Positions 17,325 to 26,051 of a DNA stretch of 39,407 nucleotides are shown piece by piece (within the stretch, counting starts at the first letter, position 1; every line of letters begins with the position of its first letter). This stretch comes from an uncultured Oxalobacteraceae bacterium (lineage in GTDB: Bacteria > Pseudomonadota > Gammaproteobacteria > Burkholderiales > Burkholderiaceae). The stretch spans positions 1 to 39,407 of the forward strand of contig CAMLHI010000002.1 in assembly GCA_946479705.1 (NCBI GenBank). The letters run 5' to 3'. The notes below the pieces were generated by a model. It was given only the letters and a program-made list of their open reading frames with translations. It searched no databases and was not told the origin of the DNA. A program made the position numbers and the translations under genes.

Positions 17325-17745
17325 ACACTTGGTCCTCGCCGTGCAGCACGCGCTGCATGATGCTGAACTGCTCGGCCAGCAGGTCGCTATTGCGCTTGGC
17401 CAGGCGCTGGCAGGCGACGACCGCCTGTTCCAGGCCGCGCCAGCGCGCTTGCAGCGCCTCGCGCGCCGCGCCCTTGAGCAGGTCGAACACCGCGCCGATG
17501 CCGGTGCCGGGACCGAGCAGGCTGGCCGCCAGCTGCTGGCGTTCGGCGCGCCGCAGTTCGAGCAGTTCGCACGCCGCGCCGATCGCGCCGGCCAGCTCGC
17601 CGAGGCGTGCCGTGTCGTGGTGCACGGCGGCGTCGAACTGCTGCTCCAGCAAGGCTTCGAGGCTGGCGTATTGCCTGCTGTCGTCGGCGATGCCCAGGAT
17701 CAGCCGGCGCAGCGCTTCGCGGCGGTTTAACTGCCCGGTGGTCAT
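17311..17745 (-). CDS. flgN: FlgN-family export chaperone for FlgK/FlgL
   Basis: 144-aa helical protein whose composition (Leu/Ala/Gln-rich coiled-coil helices, for example LELRRAERQQLAASLLGPG) and position directly after flgM match FlgN, the cytosolic chaperone of the hook-filament junction proteins. The ATG overlaps the flgM stop (ATGA). FlgN sequences diverge widely, so the call rests on length, helices and context. Confidence 0.85.
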   Translation of the reverse strand: MTTGQLNRREALRRLILGIADDSRQYASLEALLEQQFDAAVHHDTARLGELAGAIGAACELLELRRAERQQLAASLLGPGTGIGAVFDLLKGAAREALQARWRGLEQAVVACQRLAKRNSDLLAEQFSIMQRVLHGEDQVYAPA

Positions 17746-18014
17746 GAACGGCTCCCGTGGAATTTCTGGATCAGGCCGGCCAGCTTGGCGGCGTCGAACG
17801 GCAGTTCGCCCTTGGCCAGCGCGTCGCGCAGCTGGGCGACCTTGTCGTGGTCGATCGCGGGCATGTCGCGCAGCGCGGCCAGGGCCGGTTGCAGTACCGC
17901 CGACTGGCGCTCCGGTTCCGCAGCGTGCGCCGGCGCGGCCGATGGCGCGGCGGTGGCGCTGCCCTGGACGGGCGCGACGGCGGGCAGGTCGATGGTGCCG
18001 GTCGAGATTTTCAT
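17742..18014 (-). CDS. flgM: Anti-sigma factor FlgM
   Basis: 90-aa inhibitor of the flagellar sigma factor, here presumably LafS (19921-20673). The C-terminal sigma-binding part reads IDHDKVAQLRDALAKGELPFDAAKLAGLIQKF; the N-terminal half is disordered, as in FlgM, and allows export. ATG 18014 (MKIST) fits the family start; an in-frame ATG at 18041, 2 bp beyond the lafU stop, would add nine residues and may be used through translational coupling. Secretion of FlgM after hook completion would free the sigma factor for late genes. Confidence 0.88.
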   Translation of the reverse strand: MKISTGTIDLPAVAPVQGSATAAPSAAPAHAAEPERQSAVLQPALAALRDMPAIDHDKVAQLRDALAKGELPFDAAKLAGLIQKFHGSRS

Positions 18015-18043
18015 ACGTGGGCCTCTGGTCTTGGTCTGCATGG

Positions 18044-18997
18044 TTACTTGCGCTGCTCCGCCGCGGCCGGCAGGAGCTGTTCGCGCAACTGCTTGAGCGC
18101 GTTCACATCCGGCAGCGCGGTGTCGATGTCTTTGGTGAGTGCTTCCTTCTGGCCGGGCACACCGTACATGCCGGCGATGGCGCGCGCCTGGCCGCGCGTG
18201 AGGATCAGCAGTTCGATGCGGCGGTTCACCCCGGCCGCCGGGTGGCCGGCGTCGAGCGGCGCGCGGTCTGCCATGCCGACCACCTGCAGCACGGCTTTCG
18301 GGTGCATGCCGCCCATGTTGAGCTGGGCGCGCGCGGACATCGCGCGGTTGCTCGACAAGGTCCAGTTGGAGTAGCCGCCGTGTTCGCTGTTCGCATACTG
18401 CAGCGAGTCGGTGTGGCCGAGCACCAGCATCTGGTTGTCCATGGCCGCAAACAGGGGACCCATCTTGCGCAGCAGCGCGATGAAGCGGTCGGTCGGCAGC
18501 GCGCTGCCGCGCACGAACATGCCCTGGCGCTCGGTATCGTGCATCATCACGCGCAGGCCGTACGGCGTCAGCACGGTCTCGAGGTTGGCCTGCAGCCCGA
18601 CATCGGCGCTCATGGTCGCCAGCACCTGCGACAGCGCGCGCAGGTCGGCCTGCGTCTCGTAGCGCGGCGGCGCCGGCGCTGCGTTCTCGCCGCGGGCCCG
18701 GTCCGGCGTGTGCGGCAGCGGCAGCAGCTCGATCAGGCTGCCGTCCGGATTGAAGGTCTTGTCCGGAATCGCACCGGGATTCTGATCCGTCAGGTTGCCG
18801 CTCGTTCCGTGCATGGTTTCCTTCATGTGCTGCTGCTCGCGCACGGCCATCAGCCACAGCACCAGGAATAGGCTGAGCAGGGCCAGGCAGAAGTCGGCGA
18901 ACGCGACTTTCCAGGCGCCGCCGTGGCCCTCGTCGGCGTGCTTGCGCGCGGCGCGTTTGATGACCGCGCCTTCGGCCTTGTCATGCGGCTTTTGCAA
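18044..18997 (-). CDS. lafU: Lateral flagellar stator protein LafU (MotB family)
   Basis: 317-aa stator subunit anchored in the inner membrane and to peptidoglycan. One transmembrane helix near residues 31-51 carries the ion-binding Asp (residue 35, in WKVAFADF, equal to E. coli MotB Asp32). The C-terminal OmpA-like domain (VLGHTDSLQY, then GVNRRIELLIL) binds the cell wall. The helix context is like proton-type MotB, but the ion is inferred. The gene overlaps lafT by 17 bp. The order lafS-lafT-lafU is diagnostic of lateral systems. Confidence 0.93.
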   Translation of the reverse strand: MQKPHDKAEGAVIKRAARKHADEGHGGAWKVAFADFCLALLSLFLVLWLMAVREQQHMKETMHGTSGNLTDQNPGAIPDKTFNPDGSLIELLPLPHTPDRARGENAAPAPPRYETQADLRALSQVLATMSADVGLQANLETVLTPYGLRVMMHDTERQGMFVRGSALPTDRFIALLRKMGPLFAAMDNQMLVLGHTDSLQYANSEHGGYSNWTLSSNRAMSARAQLNMGGMHPKAVLQVVGMADRAPLDAGHPAAGVNRRIELLILTRGQARAIAGMYGVPGQKEALTKDIDTALPDVNALKQLREQLLPAAAEQRK

Positions 18998-19901
18998 CGC
19001 GGTCTCCTTTGCGGCGGTTCTGATGCGGCGTATCGTCGCTGTCGCCTTCCATGGCCGTGATCCAGCTTTCCAGCTGTGCGAAGCTGGGCTTGATATTGAG
19101 CTGCACCAGGCGGCGCCCGGCGTCGATCGCCAGCAGGGCGGGCTTGCCGGCGACGTGCGTCACCAGCACCACCTTCACGCATTCCATGTTCGACGATTCC
19201 TGGTTGACCAGCTGTTTCATCATGTTGCTGATCGGGTCCAGCACGCCGTAGCAGAAGAAAATGCCGAGAAAGGTGCCGACCATGGCGGCGCCGACGCGTT
19301 CGGCGATCTCGCTGGCGCTGGCGCCGTCGCCCACCGAATTCATCGCCATCACGATCCCCAGCACGGCGGCCAGGATGCCGAAGCCTGGCATCGCTTCGGC
19401 GATCTTGTGGAGGGACTTGGACGGCTGCGTGAGTTCGTCGTGGATGGCCTCGAGTTCCTGTTCCAGCACGCCTTCGAGTTCGTGCGCGCTGATCTTCCCC
19501 ATCGCCATCAGGCGGAAGTTGTCGACGATGAAGGCGATCAGCTTCGGCTCATCGAGCACCAGCGGATAGCGCTGGAACAACGGGCTTTCGCGCGGTGCCT
19601 CGACGTGCGCGTCGAGCGCCTTCAGGCCGCCCGCCGCCAGCTGGAGCAGCTCATACATCAGCAGCAGCAGCTGGCGCTGGAATTCCGAGTCCTGCTTGCG
19701 GCGCATGACGATCTTGCGCCATTGGACCAGCATCTCGCCCAGCACGTGGCGCGGATTGCCCAGCACCAGCGCGCCACCTGCGGCACCGGCGATGATCAGC
19801 AGCTCGATCGGCTGCCAGATCGCACTGATGGTCCCGCCCATGAAGGCGTAGCCGCCGAACACGCATCCGAGGACGATGAAAATGCCGAATATCTGTTGCA
19901 T
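18981..19901 (-). CDS. lafT: Lateral flagellar stator protein LafT (MotA family)
   Basis: 306-aa membrane subunit of the ion-conducting stator. Four hydrophobic segments are seen, two near the N-terminus and two at about residues 170-235 (MPGFGILAAVLGIVMAM and VGTFLGIFFCYGVLDP). Both conserved prolines of MotA (E. coli P173 and P222) have counterparts. The cytoplasmic loop has ESPLFQRYPLVLDEPKLI, where MotA contacts FliG. AGGAAA-type ribosome site upstream. With lafU it forms a dedicated stator for this motor. Confidence 0.94.
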   Translation of the reverse strand: MQQIFGIFIVLGCVFGGYAFMGGTISAIWQPIELLIIAGAAGGALVLGNPRHVLGEMLVQWRKIVMRRKQDSEFQRQLLLLMYELLQLAAGGLKALDAHVEAPRESPLFQRYPLVLDEPKLIAFIVDNFRLMAMGKISAHELEGVLEQELEAIHDELTQPSKSLHKIAEAMPGFGILAAVLGIVMAMNSVGDGASASEIAERVGAAMVGTFLGIFFCYGVLDPISNMMKQLVNQESSNMECVKVVLVTHVAGKPALLAIDAGRRLVQLNIKPSFAQLESWITAMEGDSDDTPHQNRRKGDRVAKAA

Positions 19902-19920
19902 GCTGTTTTCCTCTTTCCTT

Positions 19921-20673
19921 TCAGGCGCTTTGCAGCGCCGTTTTCATTTTCTTTAGCGCCGCCTTGGCGAGCTGGCAGACGCGCGCGTCGGTCAGGTCCA
20001 GCACGGCGGCGATCTCTTTGTAGCTCAGTTCAAATTCGTAGTACATCTGGATCACGCGCTGCTCGCGCGCGTCCAGCGCGTGCAGCGCCTGCTCAAGGCT
20101 GCGCCGCACCAGCAGCTGTTCTTCCGGGCCGGGCGCGCTGGCGCCGTGTTCGTACTGGTCCTGCAGGACTTCGTCGAAGCTGGCGATCGATTCCGCGCCC
20201 TGGTCCAGCAGGTAAGCCTGGTAGCCCTCGTCCGACAGCTCGAGCGTGGCCTTGATCTCGGCTTCGTTCGGCTCGCGCCCCAGCGTGCGGGTCAGCGCGC
20301 GCACGCCGTCGCGCAGACGGTGGCTCTGCTGGCGTACGGTGCGTGGACGCCAGTCCTGACGCCGCAACTCGTCGAGGATGGCGCCGCGAATGCGCAGGCT
20401 GGCGTAGGCGATGAACGGCTGGTCCGGCTGGCCGTAGCGGCGCAGCGCTTCGAGCAGTCCCATCAGACCGATCTGTTCCATGTCGTCGCGGTCGACGGTG
20501 CCGGACAGCTGCGACGTCAGTTGGCGGACGATGCGCTTGACCAGCGGCGCGTGCGCCAGCAGGTGGCGCTGCTCCTCGGCCATGCCCATGCTGGCTTCGG
20601 CTGCGCGCGCGCCGCCGAAGCCGGCGTCGGGGCTGTCGGTATAGGCTGCGGCAAATTGGTCCATGTAGGCCAT
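19921..20673 (-). CDS. lafS: Flagellar sigma factor LafS (sigma-28 / FliA family)
   Basis: 250-aa RNA polymerase sigma factor. Region 2 (RDDMEQIGLMGLLEALRRY, then FIAYASLRIRGAILDELRRQDWRPRTVR) and region 4 (LDAREQRVIQMYYEFELSYKEIAAVLDLTDARVCQLAKAAL) are intact and of the FliA/WhiG type. It should drive late genes of this cluster, such as flagellin. It lies between fliL and lafT, exactly as lafS does in V. parahaemolyticus. FlgM in this cluster is its likely antagonist. No convincing TAAA-N15-GCCGATAA promoter was found in the window, so its recognition sequence may differ. Confidence 0.93.
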   Translation of the reverse strand: MAYMDQFAAAYTDSPDAGFGGARAAEASMGMAEEQRHLLAHAPLVKRIVRQLTSQLSGTVDRDDMEQIGLMGLLEALRRYGQPDQPFIAYASLRIRGAILDELRRQDWRPRTVRQQSHRLRDGVRALTRTLGREPNEAEIKATLELSDEGYQAYLLDQGAESIASFDEVLQDQYEHGASAPGPEEQLLVRRSLEQALHALDAREQRVIQMYYEFELSYKEIAAVLDLTDARVCQLAKAALKKMKTALQSA

Positions 20674-20691
20674 GCGGGCGTCCGGTTGCTG

Positions 20692-21147
20692 TTACTGGAT
20701 GATCAGTTTGCCGATCATGACTTCGGCGAACGGCTTTTCCTTGCCGCCCTTGGCGTAGCTGTCGGCGAAGGCCCGGTCCACCTCGGCCGCGAACTGCTCC
20801 ACCGTCATCGTTTCGGCCTTCGACATGGGAAACGCCGACAGCGCCTTGACGGCTACGCTGCGCAGCATCGGCAGCTGTTCCTTGGTCAGGTGTTCCTTGT
20901 CGTCGGTGGCCGCGATCACCAGGTCGGCGGCCAGGTAATGCGGCCCGGTCTCGCCGGGCGAACGGCGCAGCATGACGATCACCTTGTCAAGCGTGATGTA
21001 CTTGTAGTTGCGCTTGTCGGAGGTGTGCGCCGGCGCGGCGCCCGCCGCGGCCTGCTTGCCGGTGAACCAGTAGACGGCGCCAGCGGCGGCGGCCGCGCCG
21101 ATCAGGGCCACGACCAGGAAGGCCAACAGCAGCTTCAGATTTTTCAT
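20692..21147 (-). CDS. fliL: Flagellar basal body-associated protein FliL (LafF)
   Basis: 151-aa inner-membrane protein with one N-terminal transmembrane helix (LKLLLAFLVVALIGAAAAAGAVYWF) and a periplasmic domain containing DLVIAATDDKEHLTKEQLPMLRSVAVKALS. FliL surrounds the stator and supports torque. Length is normal. The ATG lies 3 bp after the fliK stop. The place corresponds to lafF of V. parahaemolyticus. Confidence 0.92.
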   Translation of the reverse strand: MKNLKLLLAFLVVALIGAAAAAGAVYWFTGKQAAAGAAPAHTSDKRNYKYITLDKVIVMLRRSPGETGPHYLAADLVIAATDDKEHLTKEQLPMLRSVAVKALSAFPMSKAETMTVEQFAAEVDRAFADSYAKGGKEKPFAEVMIGKLIIQ

Positions 21148-21150
21148 TGC

Positions 21151-22158
21151 TTATTCCTGCTTCAATTCGAGGGCAAAAGTGGAGGGCGGTGCATTGTCTT
21201 CCGACAGGGCGCGGCCCGGTGTGCCTTGCTGTTCGCGGCCTTGCTGGCGCTGGCGGCCCTCGCTGTCGGCCTGCGTGTGCGCCGTGCCGACCTGCACCGC
21301 GACGTCGGTGTACTGGCGCTGCGCGAGATCCTGGCGCAGGCTGTCGCCGATCGCCTGCAACTGGCGCAGCACCTCGCCGTGGGTCGCGTTGAGCGTCACC
21401 TGCAGCGATCCGCCGCTGTGGCGCACCGCGATGTCGATGCGGCCAAGGTTCGGCGGTTCGAGGCGGATCACCGCTTGTTCGCGGTGGCGTTCGAGCTGCA
21501 ATTGAAGATGTTCACCGAGCGCTTCGCGCAGCGGCTGCCGCCATTCCTGGGCCGGACCGGCGAGTGTGAGCGGGGCTGCGTCCTGGGCCGGCGCCAGCAG
21601 GCTGGCGAAGCGGGCGTCGGCTGGCGCCGTGGCGGTGACGGCGGCCGGTGCCCGGTCGGCGCTGGCCTGAGGCGCGGTGGCGCGCATGGCGGCCGGCGGC
21701 GCGGATTGGCCAGCCCCGGCTTCATCGGCCTCGGCGCAGGTCGAGCGAATGCGCGCCGGCGGCGCGGGCGGCGCAGTTGCCGCCAGCTGCGCCGGAGCAG
21801 GCGCGGCGCCGGCCAGGAGTACCGGCGCGGCGGCGGCATCGGCCAGCATGCGCAGGCCGGGCGGCATGCGCTCGGGGGCTGGGGCGCCCACGCTGCCGGG
21901 CGCTGGGCCGGAGTGCGGCGCGTCCGCCACTGGCATTGCGGCGGCCATGGCCGGCATCGCCATGGCGAGCAGCAGCGCATTGCTGTCGGGTGTGGCGGCA
22001 GCGCTGTCTGCCGTCTCGGACGGCGCCGCGTCGGCCGCGCCGTCCATCGCGCCGAGCAGCAGCGTGAACAGCTCGTTTCCGGCCGTGCCATCGTTGCCGG
22101 CCGGTGCGGCTTCAGCGCCTGGCGGCGCGGCGCCGCCGATGTCGCTCAGTGCGATCAT
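21151..22158 (-). CDS. fliK: Flagellar hook-length control protein FliK (LafE)
   Basis: 335-aa molecular ruler that sets hook length and switches export specificity through FlhB. Residues 1 to about 220 are a disordered Ala/Pro-rich ruler. The C-terminal Flg_hook domain is clear: AVIRLEPPNLGRIDIAVRHSGGSLQVTLNATHGEVLRQLQAIGDSLRQ. ATG 22158 overlaps the stop of the preceding gene (ATGA); the frame is open further upstream, but that part overlaps the chaperone gene. A second FliK-domain gene exists at 36308-36937. Confidence 0.92.
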   Translation of the reverse strand: MIALSDIGGAAPPGAEAAPAGNDGTAGNELFTLLLGAMDGAADAAPSETADSAAATPDSNALLLAMAMPAMAAAMPVADAPHSGPAPGSVGAPAPERMPPGLRMLADAAAAPVLLAGAAPAPAQLAATAPPAPPARIRSTCAEADEAGAGQSAPPAAMRATAPQASADRAPAAVTATAPADARFASLLAPAQDAAPLTLAGPAQEWRQPLREALGEHLQLQLERHREQAVIRLEPPNLGRIDIAVRHSGGSLQVTLNATHGEVLRQLQAIGDSLRQDLAQRQYTDVAVQVGTAHTQADSEGRQRQQGREQQGTPGRALSEDNAPPSTFALELKQE

Positions 22159-22457
22159 GCCGGCCCTTCCTGGTCGACGGCGTAGGCGAGCCAGCCTTCC
22201 TTGTTGGCGCGCATGCCGTCCAGCTTGTGTTCCAGGTGCGTCGCGGCGCGCGCGCACTGGCCGACTGCGGCCTGGTGCGCGTCGCGCAGACGGCGCAGGG
22301 CGTCCAGTTCGGCCGCCCTCCATGCGCCTTGGGCGGCGGCCGTGCGCAGGCCTGCCGCGACCGCGGCATCGGCTGTTTCGAGGGCGGCCCAGTCGGCGGC
22401 GTGGCCGGCGCTGCCGACCGCCTGGGTCAGTTTGAGCAGGGCCAGCGTCCTATCCAT
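22155..22457 (-). CDS. FliT-like (LafD) small flagellar chaperone
   Basis: 100-aa, strongly helical, Ala-rich protein without signal peptide. Its position between fliS and fliK and its size fit FliT/LafD, a cytosolic chaperone of the filament cap FliD. Sequence identity to FliT is too weak to judge by eye, so the call is from context. The start overlaps the end of fliS by 8 bp and the stop overlaps fliK. Confidence 0.65.
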   Translation of the reverse strand: MDRTLALLKLTQAVGSAGHAADWAALETADAAVAAGLRTAAAQGAWRAAELDALRRLRDAHQAAVGQCARAATHLEHKLDGMRANKEGWLAYAVDQEGPA

Positions 22458-22830
22458 GCTTGGCCTGCACGCCCAGCCAGCCCTGGCGGATGTTGCTCAT
22501 CAGCTTGACCACTTCGTCGACCATGGCGGGATCGAGTTTGATGCCGGCCAGGTACAGGCGCTGCGCCGAGTAGTCGTACAGGCGGCCCAGGTTCGCAACC
22601 ACTTCGCCGCCGGTGTCGAATTCGAGGGAGCTCGAGAGGCCATTCAGGATCTCGACGCACTTGTCCAGGCTGCGTGCCTTGAGCTCGTAGCGCTTGCCCA
22701 CGATGTGCGCGCGCGCGCGCGCCATCTCTTCGAGCAGGCCGTCGGTGAGGATCAGCACCAGTTCGACCGGCGAGGCGCGCGCCGTGCGTGCATTCAGGTC
22801 GACCGCGTGGTAATTGCTGTAGGCGTCCAT
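22450..22830 (-). CDS. fliS: Flagellin export chaperone FliS (LafC)
   Basis: 126-aa cytosolic chaperone that binds unfolded flagellin and delivers it to FlhA. Family features are visible: a Tyr-rich N-terminus (MDAYSNYHAVDLNARTA), then SPVELVLILTDGLLEEMARARAHI and an end VVKLMSNIRQGWLGV. It starts 11 bp after fliD. The start context is weak, so translation may be coupled to fliD. Confidence 0.93.
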   Translation of the reverse strand: MDAYSNYHAVDLNARTARASPVELVLILTDGLLEEMARARAHIVGKRYELKARSLDKCVEILNGLSSSLEFDTGGEVVANLGRLYDYSAQRLYLAGIKLDPAMVDEVVKLMSNIRQGWLGVQAKHG

Positions 22831-22841
22831 GTCCAAGATCG

Positions 22842-24236
22842 CTAACCTTTGTTGTTGTTGAAGATGGCGTCGAACATGCCCGACGTGTGGCTCATCTGGT
22901 CCTGCAGCTGCTGCAGGCGGGTGAACTGGGCCAGGTAGCGCTTGTAGGCGCTGTCGTACTGCGCATCGAGCCTGGCCTGCTTGCCGCTCAAGGCGCTTTG
23001 CAGGCGGCCGACCGAGCTCTGGCGCCCGCTCAACTGGCCGTTGACGCTGCTGGTCCACATGTTCATGTAGGTATCGAGGTCGCCCATCACGCCCGCCTTG
23101 TTGCCCAGCGTGCTGCTGCCGAAGGCGGCATTGAGGCCGTCCGGATCGGCCGCCAGCGCGGCGTTCAGGCGGGCGGTGTTGAGCGTCAGACTGCCGTCGC
23201 GCAGGCCGGTGACGCCGTACCTGGTGAGGGTCGCGCTGCCCACCGCCAGGCGGATGCTGCTGACCAGGTGGCTGCGCAGTGCGTTGACGCCGGCATCGTT
23301 GGCGTAGATCGCCGCGGCTACACCCTTGGACGGATCGCCGCTGGCGGTCAGCGTGTCGAGCACGCCCTCCAGCTTGTTGTAGGCGGCGATGAAGGCTTGC
23401 ACGTTGGCGGCGGTGCCGCCCGGGTCATTGGCGACCGTGAGCGTGACCGGCGGGTCGCCGCCGGCCTGCGCCTTGGTGAAGTTCATCGTCACGCCGGCGA
23501 TGTTGGTGAAGCTGTTCGCGGCCTGCTGGATGCGGGTGCCGCTACCTTGCGCGCCCAGCCAGACGATGGCGTCACGGGCCGTGGCCAGCTCCTGGTAATT
23601 GGCCGGCGTGTCGAGCGCGGCCTTGATGCTGCCGGCGCTCATGGCGCTGGTGTCGATGCCGATGGTGTTCGCCGCGCCGCTGTTGTTCGAGGTGAGCACC
23701 AGCTGCGCCAGGCCGTTGGCCGACACGATGGAGGCCGTCACCAGCGAGGTATTGCCCGCGCTGGTGTTGATGGCGGCGGCGATCTCGGTCGGTGACAGCT
23801 GGCCGTTGCCGTTCTTGTCTGCCGCGCTGAGGTTGACATTGAAGGTGCTCGCGCCGACCGTGACCGCCAGCGTGCCGTTGTTGCTGGCGGTCGCGCCGTC
23901 GGACAGGCCGCCGAACGACACCTGGTGCGCGCGCGCGACCTGCTCCACGAACAGGCTGTAGCTGCCCGGGGTAGCGCTGGCCCCGGCGCTGGCGCTGCCG
24001 AGCGCGGTGTCGCTGAACGAGGCCACGTTGGCGATCACGCTCTTCTTGGCCGACAGGCTGCCCAGCGCGCCGGTGAACTCGGTGAGCGCGGAGCGCAGCT
24101 TGGTGATGGCGGCGGATGTCGCCGTCGCCTGGTCGCCCTGGGTCTTGATTGCGGCTCGAGCGTTGGCCGTGTAGGCGGTGGCCAGCTGGGTGGCGGTCGA
24201 CACCGGGTCGAAGGTGGCGCTGGAAGTGGTGCTCAT
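22842..24236 (-). CDS. fliD: Filament cap protein FliD (LafB)
   Basis: 464-aa cap that folds flagellin subunits at the filament tip. The N-terminus has FDPVSTATQLATAYTANARAAIKTQGDQA, and the C-terminal part has LSGRQSSVGRLQSALSGKQARLDAQYDSAYKRYLAQFTRLQQLQDQMS, the coiled-coil end typical of FliD. Hook-IN-like repeats lie in the middle (LSPTEIAAAINTSAG). CAGGAG stands 8 nt before the ATG. A 76-bp gap after fliJ may hold a promoter. Confidence 0.95.
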   Translation of the reverse strand: MSTTSSATFDPVSTATQLATAYTANARAAIKTQGDQATATSAAITKLRSALTEFTGALGSLSAKKSVIANVASFSDTALGSASAGASATPGSYSLFVEQVARAHQVSFGGLSDGATASNNGTLAVTVGASTFNVNLSAADKNGNGQLSPTEIAAAINTSAGNTSLVTASIVSANGLAQLVLTSNNSGAANTIGIDTSAMSAGSIKAALDTPANYQELATARDAIVWLGAQGSGTRIQQAANSFTNIAGVTMNFTKAQAGGDPPVTLTVANDPGGTAANVQAFIAAYNKLEGVLDTLTASGDPSKGVAAAIYANDAGVNALRSHLVSSIRLAVGSATLTRYGVTGLRDGSLTLNTARLNAALAADPDGLNAAFGSSTLGNKAGVMGDLDTYMNMWTSSVNGQLSGRQSSVGRLQSALSGKQARLDAQYDSAYKRYLAQFTRLQQLQDQMSHTSGMFDAIFNNNKG

Positions 24237-24312
24237 GCTCGGCTCCTGGAAAGGGATGGACGGGGGCTGCCATGTAATAAGGCGACCGCCCGGGTCGATT
24301 CATGAAATCGGC

Positions 24313-24744
24313 TCATGTCCGTTCCCGCATCCACGACTGCGTTGCCAATTCGTCATGCTGCTTGCGCTCGCGGCGCTGCTGCTCCGTGTCTTGCAGCTTC
24401 TGCTCCCGCGTCAGCATCAGCGCCAGCGCCTCGCGCCGCGCATGGGCCGCATTGAGCGCCAGCCGGGTGTGCGCCATGTCCGCTTCGTGCAGGGCCAGGT
24501 CGGTGCGATGGGTGTCGGCCAGCCGGATCAGCGCTTCCTTGTAGGCGCCGCAGTTGGCGGCCAGCGCGGGCGCCAGCGTGCCGCTCGTGCCGCTGCCGGT
24601 ACACAGCGCGGCCAGCTGCTCGATGCTGTTCGCATAGCGCTGGCGCGTGCTTTCCTTGTGCGCCATGTCCTGCTGCAGGCGCTCGACCTCGGTGCTGCGC
24701 AGCTGCACCAGGGTGGACAGGTTGCGGGTCCGGTGCGCGCTCAT
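24313..24744 (-). CDS. fliJ: Flagellar export protein FliJ
   Basis: 143-aa coiled-coil protein of the flagellar export ATPase complex, located between the FliI ring and FlhA. It is almost wholly helical with many charged residues (REALALMLTREQKLQDTEQQRRERKQ). Size and place directly after fliI agree with FliJ. The start overlaps the fliI stop. Confidence 0.9.
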   Translation of the reverse strand: MSAHRTRNLSTLVQLRSTEVERLQQDMAHKESTRQRYANSIEQLAALCTGSGTSGTLAPALAANCGAYKEALIRLADTHRTDLALHEADMAHTRLALNAAHARREALALMLTREQKLQDTEQQRRERKQHDELATQSWMRERT

Positions 24745-26051
24745 GCCATCATCGCTTCCAGCTGTTCCACGCAGGGCGCGAACGGGGCACCTTCCTTGGT
24801 GCCCTGGCGCAGGAAGCTTTCGATCTGCGGATGCAGGTCGACCGCGCGGTCGGTGACCGGATCGGCCCCGCGCGCGTAGGCGCCGAGCGGAATCAGGTCG
24901 CGCACGCGGGCGTAGCGCGCCATCGACATCTTCAGTGCGCGCGCCGCCTCCATATGCGGTTTGCCGATCACCTGGTTCATGCAGCGGCTGATCGAGGCGC
25001 CGATGTCGATCGCCGGATAGTGGCCGCGCTCGGCCAGCTCGCGCGTCAGCACGATGTGGCCGTCGAGGATCGCGCGCGCGGTGTCGACCACCGGGTCCTG
25101 CTGGTCGTCGCCTTCCGCCAGTACCGTGTAGATGGCGCTCATGCTGCCTTGCGGGTTCTCGCCGTTGCCGGCGCCTTCCACCAGTTGCGGCAGGTGCGAG
25201 AAGACCGATGGCGGATAGCCTTTGGTGGCGGGCGCCTCGCCCAGTGCCAGTGCCACTTCGCGCAGCGCCATCGCGTAGCGCGTCAGCGAATCGACCAGCA
25301 GCAGCACGTTGTGCCCCTGGTCGCGGAAGTGGGCGGCGATCGCGTGACACAGTTCGGTTGCGCGGATACGCATCAGCGGCGATTCGTCGGCCGGCGCGAT
25401 CACCAGCACCGCCTTGCGCAGGCCATCGGCGCCGAGCGACATGTCGACGAACTCGCGCACTTCGCGGCTGCGTTCCCCGATCAGGCCGACCACCACCACG
25501 TCGACCACGGTCTGGCGCGTGATCAGGCCGAGCAGCACGCTCTTGCCGACCCCGCTGCCGGCCATCAGGCCCACGCGCTGGCCCTGGCCCAGCGTCAGCA
25601 TGCTGTTGATCGCGCGCACGCCGACGTCGAGCGCTTCGCTGACCGGTTTCTTGCGCAGCGGGTTCACGCGCGGCGGCGCCGCTTCGAGCGCGTGCGCGCC
25701 GCCCAGCGCGCCCAGGCCGTCGATCGGCTCGCCGATGCCGTTGATCATGCGGCCCAGCCAGGATGGGCCGATCTGCAGGCGTGCCTGGTCCGGCGCCGGT
25801 ACCACGCGCGCGCCGGTGGTCAGGCCTTCGGCCTTTTTGAACGGCATCAGGAACGACACCTTGCCGCGGAAGCCCACCACCTGGGCGTCGAGCCAGTCGC
25901 CCTCGACGGTTTCGATCTGGCAGCGCTGGCCGGTATGCAGGCGGCAGCCGGCGCTTTCGAGCAGCAGGCCGGAGGCGCCCACCAGGCGCCCGGTCGGCGT
26001 CGCCAGCGGCACGCTGTCCAGTTCGACGCTGCGCAGGAGCTCGCCGATCAT
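24741..26051 (-). CDS. fliI: Flagellum-specific export ATPase FliI
   Basis: 436-aa ATPase of the flagellar type III export apparatus, a homologue of the F1 beta subunit. Walker A is at residues 165-171 (GSGVGKS) and Walker B at about 250-255 (LLLVDS, followed by LTRYAMALREV). GERSREVREFV and KGYPPSVFSHLPQLVE are family marks. ATG 26051 overlaps the fliH stop; the frame is open further upstream inside fliH, but without homology. Confidence 0.97.
   Translation of the reverse strand: MIGELLRSVELDSVPLATPTGRLVGASGLLLESAGCRLHTGQRCQIETVEGDWLDAQVVGFRGKVSFLMPFKKAEGLTTGARVVPAPDQARLQIGPSWLGRMINGIGEPIDGLGALGGAHALEAAPPRVNPLRKKPVSEALDVGVRAINSMLTLGQGQRVGLMAGSGVGKSVLLGLITRQTVVDVVVVGLIGERSREVREFVDMSLGADGLRKAVLVIAPADESPLMRIRATELCHAIAAHFRDQGHNVLLLVDSLTRYAMALREVALALGEAPATKGYPPSVFSHLPQLVEGAGNGENPQGSMSAIYTVLAEGDDQQDPVVDTARAILDGHIVLTRELAERGHYPAIDIGASISRCMNQVIGKPHMEAARALKMSMARYARVRDLIPLGAYARGADPVTDRAVDLHPQIESFLRQGTKEGAPFAPCVEQLEAMMA

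Noticed and set aside
24305..24312. GCCGATTT on the minus strand before fliD, like a sigma-28 -10
   Set aside because: No TAAA-type -35 at the right distance.
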